A DNA stretch of 64,000 bases from Serripes groenlandicus (lineage: Eukaryota; Mollusca; Bivalvia; Cardiida; Cardiidae). The position numbers and the translations under genes were made by a program. The notes under the pieces are model-generated. The model made no database searches and was not told the DNA's origin. It saw nothing but the letters and a program-made list of their open reading frames with translations. This document shows positions 36,301 through 42,008 of this stretch, in pieces. The stretch lies in assembly GCA_031761405.1 (NCBI GenBank), contig JASEVX010000005.1, positions 6,407,724 to 6,471,723 of the forward strand, in the 5' to 3' direction. Every line of letters starts with the position of its first letter. Position 1 is the first letter of the stretch.

Positions 36301-39243
36301 TTTCAAAGCAATATCATCTGTGGTTTGTGAGAAAAAGCCTTGCATGCAAAACTTAAATCAAAAGTCCAAAAAGGGGCATAATTGTGCCTAATTGTGTCAA
36401 AATCTGATATAGAGTTTTGGGACTTGTGCTGCAAGGTCAGTTGATGATGTCCATTAAGTGTTTGACGTTTCAAAGCAATAGCATCTGTGGTTTGTAAGAA
36501 TAAGCCTTGCATGCAAAACTTTAACCAAAGTTGCAATGTTGATGACCAATAAGTGTGAAGTTTCAAAGCAAAGAGAGTTTTCACTACAGCCATATAAGGC
36601 AAAATAACTGCGCCCCCTGGTGGCCATAGTTTTTGACCAATCAATATGGCTTAAAGGAATCTGATAAAGGGTCAACCTAGAAACATTTCTACAAAATTAT
36701 TTGAAAATCAGCCTGACACTTTTGGAGGAGAAGATATTTTAAGTTTTCACTGTAGCCATATAAGGCAAAATAGCCCTGCCCTCTGGTGGCCATGTTTTTC
36801 GAACAATCAACATGGCTTGAAGGAATCTGATAGAGGGTCATCCAAGGAACATTTCTATCTAATTATTTGAAAATCAGCCCGACACTTTCGGAGGAGAAGA
36901 TATTTTAAGTATTCACTATAGCCATATAAGACAAAATAGCCTCGCCTCCTGACAACCATGTCTTTTCGACTAATCAACATGGCTTGAAGAAATCTGATAG
37001 AGGGTCATCCAAGGAACATTTCTACAAAATTATTTGAAAATCGACCTGACACTTTTGGAGTAGAAGATTTTTTAAGTTTTCACTATAGCCATATGATGCA
37101 AAATAGCCCACCCCCTGGTGGCCATGTTTTTCGCCCAATCAACATGGCTTGAAGGAATATTTCTACAAAATTATTTGAAAATCGGCCAAACAGTTTTGGA
37201 GGAGAAGATTTTTTAAGTTTATACTAGTTTTTTCTTTCAGTTGCCATGGAAACCAGAATTTTGCATGGATCCCCCAAAATTGAAGGAATTTAGGAGAGGA
37301 CATTGAGAGGATGCTTCCTATGAAGTTTCATCCCAATTGGCAAAGTGGTTAGTGAGGAGAAGTTGTTTGAAGCAAAGAGTTGATGCATGAGGGATGCACA
37401 TTTGACAATTCGCCATGACATTAGCTCGACTGGCTTTTAGCCAGTGGGGCTAAAAATTGGTGAGTAATTTCTCCTTTTGCCACAATATTTTCAATAGAGG
37501 TCTGCTGCAGAGGTGTCAGAAAGTGCCTGTGGGTGGGAAGGGTTCAGGACAACTAGTACCTGTAGTATGTGATGACTCATTATCATAATCCTCCATTTTG
37601 TATTTTGCATTAATGTCATTGATATACTTTACATCCTCTTCAACTTCAGCCTCAATCTTATCTTTCTTGCCATTATTATGCTTCTTTTTCTTTTTTTTAA
37701 CGTTAGAAGTGTTGACAGAACTGGCAGCATCAAGAGCAACCTTTATCTTTTCATTTTTATCAACAGTGTCTATAGTTTCACTCTTTATATCTTCATTTTT
37801 TTCTTCTTGTACATCTTCATTTTCTTCTTCTTGGGCATCTTCAACAATTTCTTCACCTTCTTCTTCGTCTTCAAGTTTTCTTAAAAGTAATAATAAGAGA
37901 AGTCTAGAGAAGTGGCATACATGACCACCCACCCTATGTCGCTGGTACTTACAAGAATAGTTTGTTTTATAGGGGGTTTACACCATTTCAAACTTTAATT
38001 CAGTTAAATATAGGTAACAGTTCATTTATTCATGATCCCTGGGTAAACAAAGAGTACTATGCAAGGAAATGTGCTTTGCCCAAGGGCACTTCAACATGAC
38101 AGCTGCCTGATAGTAATCAATCGGCCACAGTGGATTCCTCTCACAAGGATAGCCTCAATGAGATTCCACAGCATAGGGACTAAGAGATACTGTTAGTTTA
38201 ACCCGAAACCTCATACAACAATTCTGCAGCAGACGACTTTGAACGTATTTTGTCAAATAATGGAAAATCTCTATAATTGAATGGATAACCTATGACAAAA
38301 AGTGGAAAACATTGTGGCAAAAGGAGAAATTGCTTGTTTTGAGCAATTTCTTTTTTTGTCACTATGTTTTCAAAAAGCTGTCTGCTGCAGAGGCGTCAGA
38401 AAGCGTCTATATGAGGGAAAGGGTTAATGTTATTAGTTTCATTGTAATGTATGATAAATTCCTTTAACTCTGTCCCTAATTTACACCTTTTTTATAAATA
38501 TCCCCCAAAAACGTTTCAGGAAAAATACACACAACAGAAAAACATCCAACCCTAAAATTTACAACTCCGAAATGCATTGATCATTCCTTATCCTTCTATA
38601 CATGTATTTAAACCTGTACCGCACACAACAAACCTGCAGCAGACGACTTTGAAAACTGCTAGACAAAAACATGGAAAAGCTCTATAAATGTAGGTATAAT
38701 TTCTGAAAAGAGTAGAAAACATTGTTACTTGTTTAGAGTAATTTCTACTTTTGTCACAATGTTTTCAAAAGTCGTCTGCTTCAGATGTGTCAGAATGCGT
38801 CTACAAGTGGGAAAGGGATAAACAACATTTACTTATGTTCTTATCCATGTATACATGTATTTCAAATATTTAATAAATATATCCGGATTCTTTAATCCTT
38901 TTTTTAAAACTCTTTCCCTCATATTGGAAACTTTTGAAAACATTTGGAAATTTATACTTTACCCGCAATGCTTTCAATTATGTATCAAAGTAAATTTAAA
39001 CATATCACTTCAGGTAAGCAGGTTAATGAATATAAACAGTCATCATGCCATGATGGTTGATACTTCTTCAAATACAGACAACATTTTATGCATCTTCATC
39101 ACACTTCTTGTGAAAATATGATAAAAAGGAGGTGAATAAATTTTATCCCCTTGCTCTTACCCAAATTTTACTCCACAATCTTGTTTTAATGAACCAATAT
39201 TCAATTCTTCACTTTAATATTAAATGTTTTCAATTCAGAATAT

Positions 39244-39283
<40 letters not shown>

Positions 39284-42008
39284 CTGTTCCACGAAAAAAC
39301 CAACATTATGGATTCTGCGTAGTGTATTGACACAGATCAGCCTGCGCACTTTGCGAAGGCTAATCCGGGCCTATACATTCCCGTTTAAGGGGAAAACAGA
39401 AAATCCACAGGAGGTGAAAAGTGTCTGCCCAGATTAGCCCGCGGGGCATGCTTAGGCCGATCCGGGTCGATACTTTACACAGATTCCACAATGTTGGTTT
39501 TCTCGGGGAACGGCTCATATATATAATAATGATATAATGATATCTACATGTACTTACTCTTGTGTAAGTTCGATTGCTTTTTTGAGATCTTCTTTACTAA
39601 TTTGAACCTGAAATTTAATAAGAATGACAGTAACTTATTTATTTATTTATTGGGATTTTACGCCGATTTCAACAATATTTCAGTTATATCACGGCAACAG
39701 TTCACTTATTCATGATCCCTGGGTAAACAAACCAGTACTAGGCTAGAAAATGTGCCTTGCCCAAGGGCACTCCACCATGACTGTAGTGCCGCAACTGGGG
39801 ATCAAACCCGGAACACCCGATTTCCAAATCCCCGACGCTAACCACTCGACCACAGCGGATTCCTTGACAGTAACTGTAACATTATTTGAATTTTCACTAT
39901 TTACCATGTTTGGAATAATGTAAGTTGCTCAATTTACAAATGATAGTAATTCCCACAAAACAAGGAACTTTTAGTATTTGGCAAAAGTCTTGGACACTCT
40001 TGGCACAAATAAAATATGCACCAGAGATATAACACTATTGACAAAAACAGTATTTTCTATATGAAACTTTTTTCAATTGGAGATGGAGAAATATTTTGAC
40101 AGATAATGCCCATACATCCCGCTCCTTTCATTACTACAGTGAACTCGACAGTTCCGGGTCAGTAACCAAATTAACGAATATTGTCTCTTTGAAAAGAAAG
40201 TTGAGAGAAACAACACTACATAAAATGTTAAACAAATACTTCCTCCCCACGATGATATAATTTAATAATTATACAAATTTGTTAAAATGTTTCTTTAGTG
40301 TCTGTAATTGCAAGCTGTAAATTTGACAGTTTCGGGTCAAACTTGCCATTTCCGGGTCACGTGACAAATGTTTATATCTGTTATTCAGGGGTAACCTCAA
40401 ACAGCGGTTTTTAATAACAAGATATTCATTTAACATTTTTATTTAAATAATATGAAAAAAATAACTAAAATATATCACTTGCAATTACCTATTGCCGCGA
40501 ACAACAGAACAGTGATGGGGCTAAATTTACAGTACACACTTTCATGCATGAAAACTGATGAATTTTTCAATCAACTAATAAGTCATATTTGACAAAAAAT
40601 GTAAATTTTAATAACACATTTTTAACATTGATTTATCACCATAAGCGTTAAATTATTCTTAAAAAATTCCCAAAATAGTTTTACTAATAAATTGATAATT
40701 TTGAGAAATTCCTTTTGGCTGACCCGAAAGTGTCGTATGTGAACTATGTCAAATTTATCCGCTAGTTTGGCATAAGCAACTTCGACAGGTCAATAAAAGA
40801 TATATATCTTGTTCAGTAGTAAATAACCTATACATGTATGTGCAATACATAACTGTATTACTGAAATTATGGCTACAATCAGCAATTTACGCTGTGACAG
40901 GTAAATAAAAATATTGAGATCTTGCTTTCGCGGGAATCGATGCAGTCATGTGTTTCGAGATTACGACATCCGTTCTTGAAATGACAACGTCCTAAATCGA
41001 AGTGAAACTAGCCAAACTAATGGGAAATATGACCTGATAATCAAATTGTCAAAATGCTGTATCATTCTCGAATACTAAACATTTTTTTCCAAATTTGACC
41101 CGGAATTGTCGATGACCCGGAACTGTCGAGTTCACTGTATATACATATTTAAAAACAGATGATGACTTAATTCAAAATGAACTAATATTTTATTATACAA
41201 ATGATTGCGTAAATTTACACAAAACTTCTGTTCTACCTTTTTACTGAAGCCAATAGAGATTCAGGATATAAATGAGTAAATGATTAGTTATTAAATAATT
41301 AAATATAGCATTTGATTTAGTGTTACCGAATAACCTCTTGATTAATAAAACCTGGTTCAATTGAATAACTGTAAACACATGTACAAATACTACAATTAAC
41401 CAGGTTACAAATGAAACATTTACTGCGTCTTGATGGAGTTAAGCCACCATCCAGGAACTAACCACGATGCATGTGGCTTTAGTGGAAAAGTCGTGTAAAT
41501 TGGGAGTTGAAAAGTTGGAGGGTCGAAAAGTGTGGCTGCCCCCAAAAATTAATGCTTTAAAGTTATACAAGTAAACAGACCTGCAAGAAAGTCTTTTTGT
41601 AGATATACTTTACAGACACCATTTCGATATTTTGACTGATGATATGTTCTATTTTATCAATTCAACATTGTGACTAACTTATTCCCCGCTTACTAGTAGT
41701 AGTAGTATACGCCTGCTTGTTGGTGCGATACTAAAGGTTATTGGGAATTTAATATACGTTAATTAATTTTCTACTTTAGTTAAGGGAAGTAAACGTTCTT
41801 CTTCGAAACATACAACATAATAATTAAATCCTTTCAGACAAATAGAAACGATAGTCGATATGTGACGTTCTGTTCTTGACAACTTAGAGAACGCTGTTCA
41901 GCGCAAATACCACTGTGACCTTTAAAGATAATGTCAAACCTTTTTAGGCTGAGCTATCGCTTTCCCTCGTGGAACCCAAGTTAAACATGGGATAATGGCA
42001 GCACTCAT
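15212..42008 (-). CDS. PWP1: PWP1 homologue (periodic tryptophan protein 1), 15 exons, 550 aa
   Basis: The gene spans 26.8 kb. Exons, in transcript order: 42008-41940, 39607-39558, 37879-37560, 34837-34755, 33658-33562, 32858-32751, 29005-28893, 28319-28258, 26563-26467, 25538-25477, 23670-23559, 20627-20537, 18203-18082, 15860-15758, 15375-15212. Lengths sum to 1653 nt and phases match at every junction. Recognition rests on colinear similarity to animal PWP1: a short N-terminal CLTWVPRG block, an acidic/lysine-rich stretch (about 40-125), the [18 protein letters not shown] block (157-174), then WD40 units with WD or equivalent dipeptides near 258, 316, 359, 402, 445 and 489, and a lysine-rich tail that probably acts as a nuclear/nucleolar signal. 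Human PWP1 is 501 residues; the extra length is mostly the acidic segment. In other species PWP1 acts in the nucleolus in 60S ribosome biogenesis, Pol I output and chromatin binding. The identification is firm; function is inferred from the family. Confidence 0.93.
15758..15860 (-). CDS. PWP1: PWP1 exon 14 (last WD40 unit)
   Basis: Acceptor ATATTTAG, donor GTAAGA. Encodes residues 463-496, containing [20 protein letters not shown], as in the FIYAFGG...LRVWDIS block of vertebrate PWP1. Confidence 0.95.
15960..16514 (-). mobile_element. Related repeat element (CCATATAAGGC type), PWP1 intron 13
   Basis: Minus orientation: at the low end TTTTAGCTCCAATGACTGAA then AACCAGTCAAGC; at the high end GGCCCTCTTGGGACTCTTGTT. 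Units contain ATGGCCGCCAG and TTGATTGGTCAAAAAACATG. Confidence 0.75.
16603..16712 (-). mobile_element. SINE, family B, truncated
   Basis: Shares AGTCAGTCGTAATGCTAACC and CCCTGAGCGCCAAGGAGGGC with 3136-3330; the head fades out after GGGGATCAAAGTCGATAC. Confidence 0.7.
16815..17016 (+). mobile_element. TTAA MITE, left end eroded (PWP1 intron 13)
   Basis: Begins at GATGCCTCTGCAGCAGACAG and ends TATGAGGGAAAGGGTTAA; hairpin centre GAAATTGCTCAAAACGAGCA. Confidence 0.85.
17880..18022 (+). mobile_element. TTAA MITE, degraded
   Basis: Keeps CTCCTTTTGTCACAATGCTT and the inner region ending TTTTCAATGTTGCCTGCTGC; both ends decayed. Lies about 55 bp from the exon 13 donor. Confidence 0.5.
18082..18203 (-). 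CDS. PWP1: PWP1 exon 13 (WD40 unit)
   Basis: Acceptor AATTAAG, donor GTAAGT. Encodes residues 422-462 with [18 protein letters not shown] and NNRPSVIL, matching vertebrate [22 protein letters not shown]. The acceptor has a poor pyrimidine tract. Confidence 0.92.
18500..19034 (+). repeat. Interspersed repeat with internal 225-bp duplication
   Basis: ACAGCACCTTGACCTACACC ATAA...AGTAAAAG(G)GCCATAACTC begins near 18555 and again near 18787; TCCTCTTGGTATAGAAGCTT CATGTA recurs near 18704 and 18884. It ends in CCCCCTCTTCTTCGAAGGGG. Confidence 0.75.
19390..20090 (+). repeat. About 150-bp tandem repeat, five copies
   Basis: GGCTTCTAGACCTTGCCATA TACTAACTGTAT starts at about 19411, 19562, 19705, 19856 and 20005 (spacing 143-151 bp), each followed by GGATGTTCAGTGTAGAGTGG. 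Confidence 0.88.
20083..20160 (+). mobile_element. TTAA MITE, right-end fragment
   Basis: GAAGAAATTGGTCACCATGT ... GGCGTCGGAGAACGTCTATA TGAGGGAAAGGG. It cuts off the last unit of the upstream 150-bp array. Confidence 0.7.
20239..20590 (-). repeat. 55-bp tandem array of the PWP1 exon-12 3' end and splice donor
   Basis: The motif ACAGAGGTTTGTCC (plus strand) recurs at 20240, 20295, 20350, 20405, 20460, 20515 and 20570, exactly 55 bp apart. Each full unit reads, on the minus strand, as the coding end of exon 12 ([11 protein letters not shown]...VT) followed by the splice donor. Six units carry a donor: GTAAG in five, GTATG in the second from the left. Only the copy next to the unique exon body (donor at 20536-20535) gives the correct protein; use of a more distal donor reads into TGA in the first extra unit. 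Confidence 0.95.
20537..20627 (-). CDS. PWP1: PWP1 exon 12
   Basis: Acceptor TTGAACAG, donor GTAAGA. Encodes residues 392-421: [20 protein letters not shown], then [10 protein letters not shown]. Its last about 49 bp and donor form the first unit of a seven-copy 55-bp tandem array running into the intron. Confidence 0.95.
20699..21310 (+). mobile_element. Core-repeat element (CCATATAAGCC type)
   Basis: Starts ACAACAAGAGGGCCATGATG GCCC and ends TCACGTTGTCATTATGTGAC AGGTGAGCTAAAA. Confidence 0.8.
21311..21716 (+). mobile_element. Adjacent 3' portion of a second element
   Basis: Shares GCCCCTTTTCTGATGCC units and ends CACCTTGAGCTCACAGGTGA TCTAAAAA; its own 5' end is not seen. Confidence 0.6.
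21732..22827 (+). mobile_element. Core-repeat element, about 7 units
   Basis: Starts AACAAGAGGGCCATGAGGTC CTAGATCGCTCACC, ends CACCTTGAGCACTTCGTGCT CTGGCGAGCTAAAAA. Confidence 0.88.
22915..23093 (+). mobile_element. TTAA MITE, degraded
   Basis: TAACCCTTTCCAATATGCATCTGCAGCAGA then GCAAAAGGAGAAATTGATC; the right half is poorly preserved. Confidence 0.6.
23293..23507 (+). mobile_element. TTAA MITE (PWP1 intron 11)
   Basis: TTAACCCTTTCCCACAAAC ... AAATCTGCAGCAGACAAC; centre TATTGCTCATTATGAGCAAT; right end TATGTGTTAAAAGGTTAA. Ends about 50 bp from the exon 11 donor. Confidence 0.85.
23559..23670 (-). CDS. PWP1: PWP1 exon 11
   Basis: Acceptor TTTAACAG, donor GTAAGG. Encodes residues 354-391, [18 protein letters not shown] followed by a region ending [14 protein letters not shown]. 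Confidence 0.95.
23850..24255 (+). mobile_element. TAGATAAG-type MITE interrupted by a TTAA MITE
   Basis: Left half has CAAATCCTATGTTGTGGGTA and GGAGTACCCACATCATAGGG; right end ATGCCCCTTATCTAGAGCTC follows the inserted element. Confidence 0.8.
23993..24222 (+). mobile_element. TTAA MITE nested in another MITE
   Basis: TTAACCCTCTGACTCATACA at the left, TATGAGGGAAAAGGTTAA at the right. It interrupts the 23850-24255 element at a TTAA, and the 6053-6236 copy shows the uninterrupted site. Confidence 0.9.
24340..24570 (+). mobile_element. TTAA MITE
   Basis: TTAACCCTTTCCCTTTTACG at the left; right end TATATGAGGGAAATGGAAC with the TTAA lost. Confidence 0.85.
24712..25155 (+). mobile_element. Interspersed repeat ending CTACGCAGGTGACAC
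   Basis: Starts ACTAGAATGGAGCATGTGTG; holds two copies of a unit with GATAGAAAAGGGGCAATAAC TC; ends AAGTAATCCCTAAGTGCCTA CCATGCTACGCAGG. A short internally deleted relative lies at 10264-10405. Confidence 0.75.
25229..25458 (+). mobile_element. TTAA MITE, full length (230 bp)
   Basis: TTAACCCTTTCCCTCATATA ... GTATGAGGGAAAGGGTTAA; central hairpin GAAATTGCTCAAAACAAGCA. Ends 18 bp from the exon 10 donor. Confidence 0.92.
25477..25538 (-). CDS. PWP1: PWP1 exon 10
   Basis: Acceptor TTTCAG, donor GTAGGG. Encodes residues 334-353, [20 protein letters not shown], aligning with [20 protein letters not shown] of human PWP1. A SINE begins about 55 bp upstream of its acceptor. Confidence 0.95.
25592..25803 (+). 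mobile_element. SINE, family C, in PWP1 intron 9
   Basis: Head with GGATGACAGTGGTACAG and GGTCCCGGGTTCAAATCCTG, body with CACAGGTACTGGTTATG, 3' end TTGTTTCGCAATTGATGTAA. Starts about 55 bp upstream of the exon 10 acceptor. Confidence 0.85.
26283..26530 (-). repeat. Three tandem copies of the PWP1 exon-9 3' end and splice donor
   Basis: The donor plus preceding coding end recurs with plus-strand ACTTAC at 26283, 26374 and 26461 (spacings 91 and 87 bp). Each copy retains the coding stretch LLW(D/H)LTEGRV...STLSKHKDK and GTAAGT. The copy at 26461 belongs to the real exon. The intervening 87-bp unit is open and in frame (29 codons); the 91-bp unit shifts frame. Confidence 0.93.
26467..26563 (-). 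CDS. PWP1: PWP1 exon 9 (WD40 unit)
   Basis: Acceptor TTTACAG, donor GTAAGT. Encodes residues 301-333: [20 protein letters not shown], then [12 protein letters not shown]. The last about 64 bp and the donor are copied twice more into the downstream intron (separate entry). Confidence 0.95.
26611..26793 (+). mobile_element. TTAA MITE with internal deletion
   Basis: TTAAAACTTTCCCACATACA ... CTGCAGCCGACGAC ... GTGGCAAAAGGAGAAATA, then a jump to GTGTCAGAAAGCGTCCATAT GAGGGAAAGAGTTGA. Confidence 0.75.
26981..27210 (+). mobile_element. TTAA MITE, full length (230 bp)
   Basis: TTAATCCTTTCCCTCATATA ... TATGAGGGAAAGAGTTAA; both inner arms and the hairpin centre are intact. Confidence 0.9.
27637..27798 (+). 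mobile_element. TTAA MITE, shortened
   Basis: AACAAATCTGCAGCAGACAA ... GTTGTCTGCTGCAGATAAG ... GTGGGAAAGGGTTAA. Confidence 0.75.
27806..27917 (-). mobile_element. SINE, family C, fragment
   Basis: The minus strand reads GACAGTGGTGCAGAGGTAGA ... GTCTCTCATACCAAAGATCA ... GGCGCGAGTACTGCTTAAAC, matching the 5' half of the family C copy at 25592. Confidence 0.65.
27936..28178 (+). mobile_element. Degraded TTAA MITE remnants
   Basis: Right-end remnant (CTTATGGGAAAGGTTTAAC) followed by a second eroded copy ending TATATGAGAAAGGGGTTAA, with GATGAGCAATTTCTACATTT in between. Confidence 0.45.
28258..28319 (-). CDS. PWP1: PWP1 exon 8
   Basis: Acceptor TTTCAG, donor GTAAGA. Encodes residues 281-300 with [15 protein letters not shown], the GH dipeptide and first strands of a WD40 blade. 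Confidence 0.95.
28559..28800 (+). repeat. Imperfect 30-36-bp tandem repeat in PWP1 intron 7
   Basis: Repeats of CCAACTCAATAAAGAACAGT AATTTGATTGG with length variants, ending against a fragment of a TTAA MITE (28805-28855). Confidence 0.75.
28893..29005 (-). CDS. PWP1: PWP1 exon 7 (first WD40 unit)
   Basis: Acceptor TTTTAG, donor GTAGGT. Encodes residues 243-280: [20 protein letters not shown], then a region ending in a KLKKKK run. This is the most conserved PWP1 signature, ending in the lysine run also present in vertebrates. Confidence 0.97.
29347..29826 (+). mobile_element. Core-repeat element (CCATATAAAGC type), 3' end missing
   Basis: Starts AACAAGAGGGCCATGATGGC CC; its units contain AACATGGCTTGACAGAATCT and run into the inverted element at 29827. 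Confidence 0.75.
29827..30663 (-). mobile_element. Core-repeat element, inverted
   Basis: Low end TTTTTAGCTCACCAGAGCAC GTAGTGCTCAAGGTGAG, high end GATCCAGGGCCTCATGGCCC TCTTGTT. Head-to-head with the next element, 42 bp apart. Confidence 0.88.
30706..32273 (+). mobile_element. Core-repeat element with recently amplified units
   Basis: Starts AACAAGAGGGCCATGAGGCC CTGG, ends CACCTTGAGCACTACGTGCT CTGGTGAGCTAAAAA. A 222-bp block (31051-31272) is repeated, apparently without change, at 31273-31494; three further 145-bp steps follow (AAGCC at 31581, 31726, 31871, 32016). Confidence 0.9.
32751..32858 (-). CDS. PWP1: PWP1 exon 6
   Basis: Acceptor TTTCCAG, donor GTAAGC. Encodes residues 207-242, including [19 protein letters not shown] and IEWLDFD, matching the vertebrate [20 protein letters not shown] region. 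Confidence 0.95.
33008..33076 (+). mobile_element. TTAA MITE, right-end fragment
   Basis: CTACAATGTTTTCAAAAGTC GTCTGCTGC ... GATGGGAAAGGGTTAA. Confidence 0.65.
33222..33393 (+). mobile_element. TTAA MITE, degraded
   Basis: CCTTTTCCTACTTGCAGATG ... AGGAGAAATTGCTCAATT ... TTGTTGTAAGTAGGAAAGG. Confidence 0.55.
33562..33658 (-). CDS. PWP1: PWP1 exon 5
   Basis: Acceptor CTTACAG, donor GTAACA. Encodes residues 175-206, including [11 protein letters not shown], which aligns with the PSDNLIVCGRA block of human PWP1. Confidence 0.92.
33682..34264 (+). mobile_element. Degraded core-repeat element
   Basis: Starts AACAAGAGTGCCAATGGGGA, ends ATCTTGCAATTCGTGCTCAG GCGAG. Confidence 0.65.
34755..34837 (-). 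CDS. PWP1: PWP1 exon 4
   Basis: Acceptor ATTGTAG, donor GTGAGT. Encodes residues 147-174 with the PWP1 hallmark [18 protein letters not shown]. Confidence 0.95.
34879..35103 (+). mobile_element. TTAA MITE
   Basis: TTAACCCCCTTTCCCACATA ... GTAGCAGACAAC ... GAAATTGCTCACCATGAGCT ... GTGTTAA; ends just outside exon 4. Confidence 0.8.
35104..35182 (-). mobile_element. SINE, family C, 3' fragment
   Basis: Minus-strand remnant of the family C tail (TTGTTTCGCAATCAATGTAA) preceded by AAGCAGACATCC. Confidence 0.65.
35686..37455 (+). mobile_element. Composite core-repeat element, PWP1 intron 3
   Basis: Starts AACAAGAGCTGTTCGTTCGT C; the first part has about 150-bp units (TTGCATGCAAAACTTTAACC), the second has about 170-bp units beginning TTTTCACTATAGCCATATAA near 36588, 36742, 36912 and 37078. 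It ends TTAGCTCGACTGGCTTTTAG CCAGTGGGGCTAAAAA with a hairpin. Confidence 0.82.
37455..37548 (+). mobile_element. TTAA MITE, right-end fragment beside the exon 3 donor
   Basis: AATTTCTCCTTTTGCCACAA ... GGTCTGCTGCAGAGGTGTCA ... GGTGGGAAGGGTTCA. It ends about 11 bp from the PWP1 exon 3 splice donor and is fused on its left to the end of the 35686-37455 array. Confidence 0.75.
37560..37879 (-). CDS. PWP1: PWP1 exon 3 (acidic and lysine-rich segment)
   Basis: Encodes residues 40-146, starting with a glutamate/aspartate-rich stretch ([15 protein letters not shown]) and followed by a lysine run ([16 protein letters not shown]) and an acidic tail ending SSHTTG. It is the longest exon and the main reason the protein exceeds the human one. 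Acceptor TTTTAAG; donor GTACTA. The donor lies about 12 bp from the remnant of a TTAA MITE, so the intron begins almost directly in transposon sequence. Confidence 0.88.
37970..38165 (-). mobile_element. Degraded SINE, family E
   Basis: Shares TTCATGATCCCTGGGTAAAC and GGATTCCTC with the other two family E copies, but its tRNA head is eroded. Confidence 0.7.
38198..38427 (+). mobile_element. TTAA MITE, full length (230 bp)
   Basis: TTAACCCGAAACCTCATACA ... GAGGGAAAGGGTTAA; hairpin centre GAAATTGCTTGTTTTGAGCA. Confidence 0.9.
38608..38822 (+). mobile_element. TTAA MITE
   Basis: TTTAAACCTGTACCGCACAC ... CTGCAGCAGACGAC ... GTCGTCTGCTTCAG ... GTGGGAAAGGGATAA. Confidence 0.8.
39241..39280 (+). 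repeat. TA microsatellite
   Basis: About 18 TA units directly beside the 39278-39521 MITE. Confidence 0.9.
39278..39521 (+). mobile_element. Long-TIR palindromic MITE inserted in a TA microsatellite
   Basis: Left ATGAGCTGTTCCACGAAAAA and right TTTTCTCGGGGAACGGCTCA are inverted; similarity continues inward (GTATTGACACAGATCAGCCT against the inverse of GGCCGATCCGGGTCGATAC). It is flanked by (TA)n on both sides, so TA target preference is plausible. Confidence 0.8.
39558..39607 (-). CDS. PWP1: PWP1 exon 2
   Basis: Acceptor TTTCAG and donor GTAAGT enclose 50 nt encoding [16 protein letters not shown]. This aligns with the VELSKEEVKRLI block of human PWP1. It ends in phase 2. Confidence 0.9.
39634..39864 (-). 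mobile_element. tRNA-derived SINE, family E
   Basis: Minus-strand head with GTGGTCGAGTGGTTAGCG and GGTTTGATCC (boxes A and B), and a tail ending near (ATAA)n at the low-coordinate end. It lies in PWP1 intron 1 close to exon 2. Confidence 0.85.
40137..41137 (+). mobile_element. 1001-bp non-autonomous Tc1/mariner-like element
   Basis: Perfect-looking terminal inverted repeats: CAGTGAACTCGACAGTTCCG at the left and CGGAACTGTCGAGTTCACTG at the right, flanked by TA on each side. The CAGTG terminus and TA duplication are typical of Tc1/mariner. The interior is AT-rich with no transposase frame, but has subterminal copies of the TTCCGGGTCA/TGACCCGRAA motif near 40330, 40360, 40719 and 41095. Confidence 0.8.
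41138..41937. other. PWP1 intron 1, upstream part
   Basis: AT-rich, no repeat recognised beyond the Tc1-like element that ends at 41137. Confidence 0.6.
41940..42008 (-). CDS. PWP1: PWP1 exon 1
   Basis: Residues 1-23, beginning [15 protein letters not shown] and ending PKK, followed by donor GTTTGA. The start fits because human PWP1 also has a cysteine-x-x-tryptophan-valine block close to its N-terminus. The donor is weak after position +2, but phase 0 matches exon 2. Confidence 0.85.

Noticed and set aside
37598..37924. 108-codon plus-strand ORF rich in Ser and Phe
   Set aside because: It is the antisense shadow of the acidic/lysine-rich PWP1 exon 3.
39780..39864. Possible minus-strand tRNA gene
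   Set aside because: Same reason: tRNA-like head of a SINE with sister copies at 46303 and 37970.
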